Of a DNA stretch of 6,256 bases, positions 5,622-6,256 are shown piece after piece. How positions within the stretch are numbered: position 1 is the first letter of the stretch; every line of letters begins with the position of its first letter. The notes beneath the pieces were generated by a model. That model saw nothing but the letters and a program-made list of their open reading frames with translations. It did not search any database and had not been told where the DNA came from. Origin of the DNA: Actinomycetota bacterium (GTDB taxonomy: Bacteria; Actinomycetota; Actinomycetes; Nanopelagicales; Nanopelagicaceae); NCBI GenBank assembly GCA_947452525.1, contig CANGCW010000055.1, positions 1-6,256 on the forward strand, given 5' to 3'. Both the position numbers and the translations under genes were made by a program.

Positions 5622-6239
5622 TTAACCAGGCAGGAGCGAGTGGCCGTACTTGAAGAGGATTGCGAGGAAGAGCGCGCAATAGATCCCGATGTAAATGATG
5701 CGACCCCAGCCCTTATCCAAGAAGTTATTCAACTTCTCAAACTTCTCTTCTGAAAGGTTCCAGGTGTTCTCCTTGATATTAATCCGGAGCATTGTGGAGA
5801 AGACGGTAACCGTTGAGACAGTAACCAAGAGGCACCAAGGGCAGAAAGCTTTGATGACGAAGAATGATTGTGAGAGCAACCAGAATGCGAAGATCAACCC
5901 AGCGCCGTAGACAACGAGCGCGGTGCGCATGAACCACTTGGGGAACATCACGAGTCCGAGCCCAGCAACCGCGACTGCGACAACAACTGGCTCGCATATC
6001 AGGCCAAGGAAGGAGTTAGGGAAGCCGAGCAAGTTTGCCTGCCACGCTCGCGCCACCTTGCCGCAGGAGACGACGGCATTGATATCACAGGTGAACTTGG
6101 AAGCAGGATTCTTTGCGAGGTCGATTGCCTCAACAGAGAGAACGAGTGAAGCGAGGAGGCTAAGAAGAGAGGAGACCAACATCGCCCCGTAAGTCTTGCG
6201 ATAGCCTCGAATGCGGTCCAACGTCTCTTGATCCATCAT
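5622..6239 (-). CDS. Vitamin K epoxide reductase (VKOR) family membrane protein
   Basis: 205 residues with five hydrophobic helices (about 18-40, 77-99, 105-129, 134-152 and 181-197), the topology of stand-alone bacterial VKOR such as the mycobacterial enzyme. The catalytic set is complete: loop cysteines C51 and C59 (CDINAVVSC), the PNS motif at 74-76 (S76), and the redox-active C133-P-W-C136 pair. Bacterial VKOR re-oxidises a DsbA-like thioredoxin-fold partner outside the membrane and passes electrons to quinone, so it drives disulfide formation in exported proteins. No thioredoxin domain is fused here, so a separate partner encoded elsewhere is expected. ATG 6239 is preferred over TTG 6245 because no ribosome binding site is visible for either, while a TANNNT hexamer sits exactly 6 nt before the ATG (leaderless start). 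A second ATG at 6236 cannot be excluded. The gene next in line starts 8 nt after its stop. Confidence 0.95.
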   Translation of the reverse strand: MMDQETLDRIRGYRKTYGAMLVSSLLSLLASLVLSVEAIDLAKNPASKFTCDINAVVSCGKVARAWQANLLGFPNSFLGLICEPVVVAVAVAGLGLVMFPKWFMRTALVVYGAGLIFAFWLLSQSFFVIKAFCPWCLLVTVSTVTVFSTMLRINIKENTWNLSEEKFEKLNNFLDKGWGRIIYIGIYCALFLAILFKYGHSLLPG

Positions 6240-6245
6240 GGTCAA

Positions 6246-6251
6246 AGTCTA
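6246..6251 (-). promoter_or_regulatory. Candidate -10 element (TAGACT) for a leaderless VKOR transcript
   Basis: TAGACT fits the TANNNT pattern of actinobacterial -10 elements and ends 6 nt before ATG 6239. That spacing places the transcription start at the A of the start codon, and it goes with the lack of a Shine-Dalgarno. The -35 region would be outside the window. Read instead in frame from the window edge, the same bases end in TGA at 6244-6242 and could be the tail of an upstream gene. Confidence 0.35.
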
Positions 6252-6256
6252 CCCAT

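Noticed and set aside
5614..5679. 22-residue N-terminal extension of the acetyltransferase
   Set aside because: It lies inside the VKOR coding end and has no GNAT-like sequence. Family members start at the MIR segment.

Overview
The window reads as a chromosomal segment of an actinomycete-like bacterium. The evidence is a fused RNase HI/histidine-phosphatase gene placed directly after a coiled-coil/zinc-ribbon gene, which is the Rv2228c-Rv2229c arrangement of mycobacteria, together with a stand-alone five-helix VKOR of the actinobacterial type. Base composition looks moderate rather than high-GC, and the genes are tightly packed. A streamlined, perhaps freshwater, actinobacterial lineage is plausible, but this is inference. 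All genes are on the minus strand, so the biological reading direction runs from high to low coordinates. I see no tRNA, rRNA, insertion sequence or CRISPR array.

Layout in transcription order. (1) 6239-5622: a VKOR-family membrane disulfide-generating enzyme, possibly leaderless. (2) 5613-5203: a YpeA-type GNAT acetyltransferase starting 8 nt after the VKOR stop. (3) A 62-nt gap, then 5140-4415: a coiled-coil hairpin protein with a C-terminal C4 zinc ribbon. (4) 4415-3306: bifunctional RNase HI/acid phosphatase (RnhC-like), coupled to the previous gene by a 1-nt TAATG overlap. (5) 3305-3034: the only sizeable intergenic region. It holds a candidate promoter, a 10-bp inverted repeat with arms 120 bp apart and potential nested stems, and an 18-bp perfect palindrome. 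(6) 3033-1: one uninterrupted frame of 1011 codons that runs off the window. It encodes a secreted, multi-domain, Ser/Thr-rich surface protein (signal peptide, unusual N-terminal domain, then cadherin-like, FN3 and putative-Ig modules).

How the parts may work together. Genes 1-4 are housekeeping functions: periplasmic or cell-surface disulfide formation, small-molecule or protein acetylation, and RNA:DNA hybrid removal plus phosphate-ester hydrolysis. The surface protein has its own long leader and looks separately controlled. All 14 of its cysteines occur in even numbers per domain, as expected of a substrate of the VKOR/DsbA-type oxidative folding route, although physical proximity to the VKOR gene may be coincidental. 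The most interesting unexplained element is the 3074-3264 leader region.
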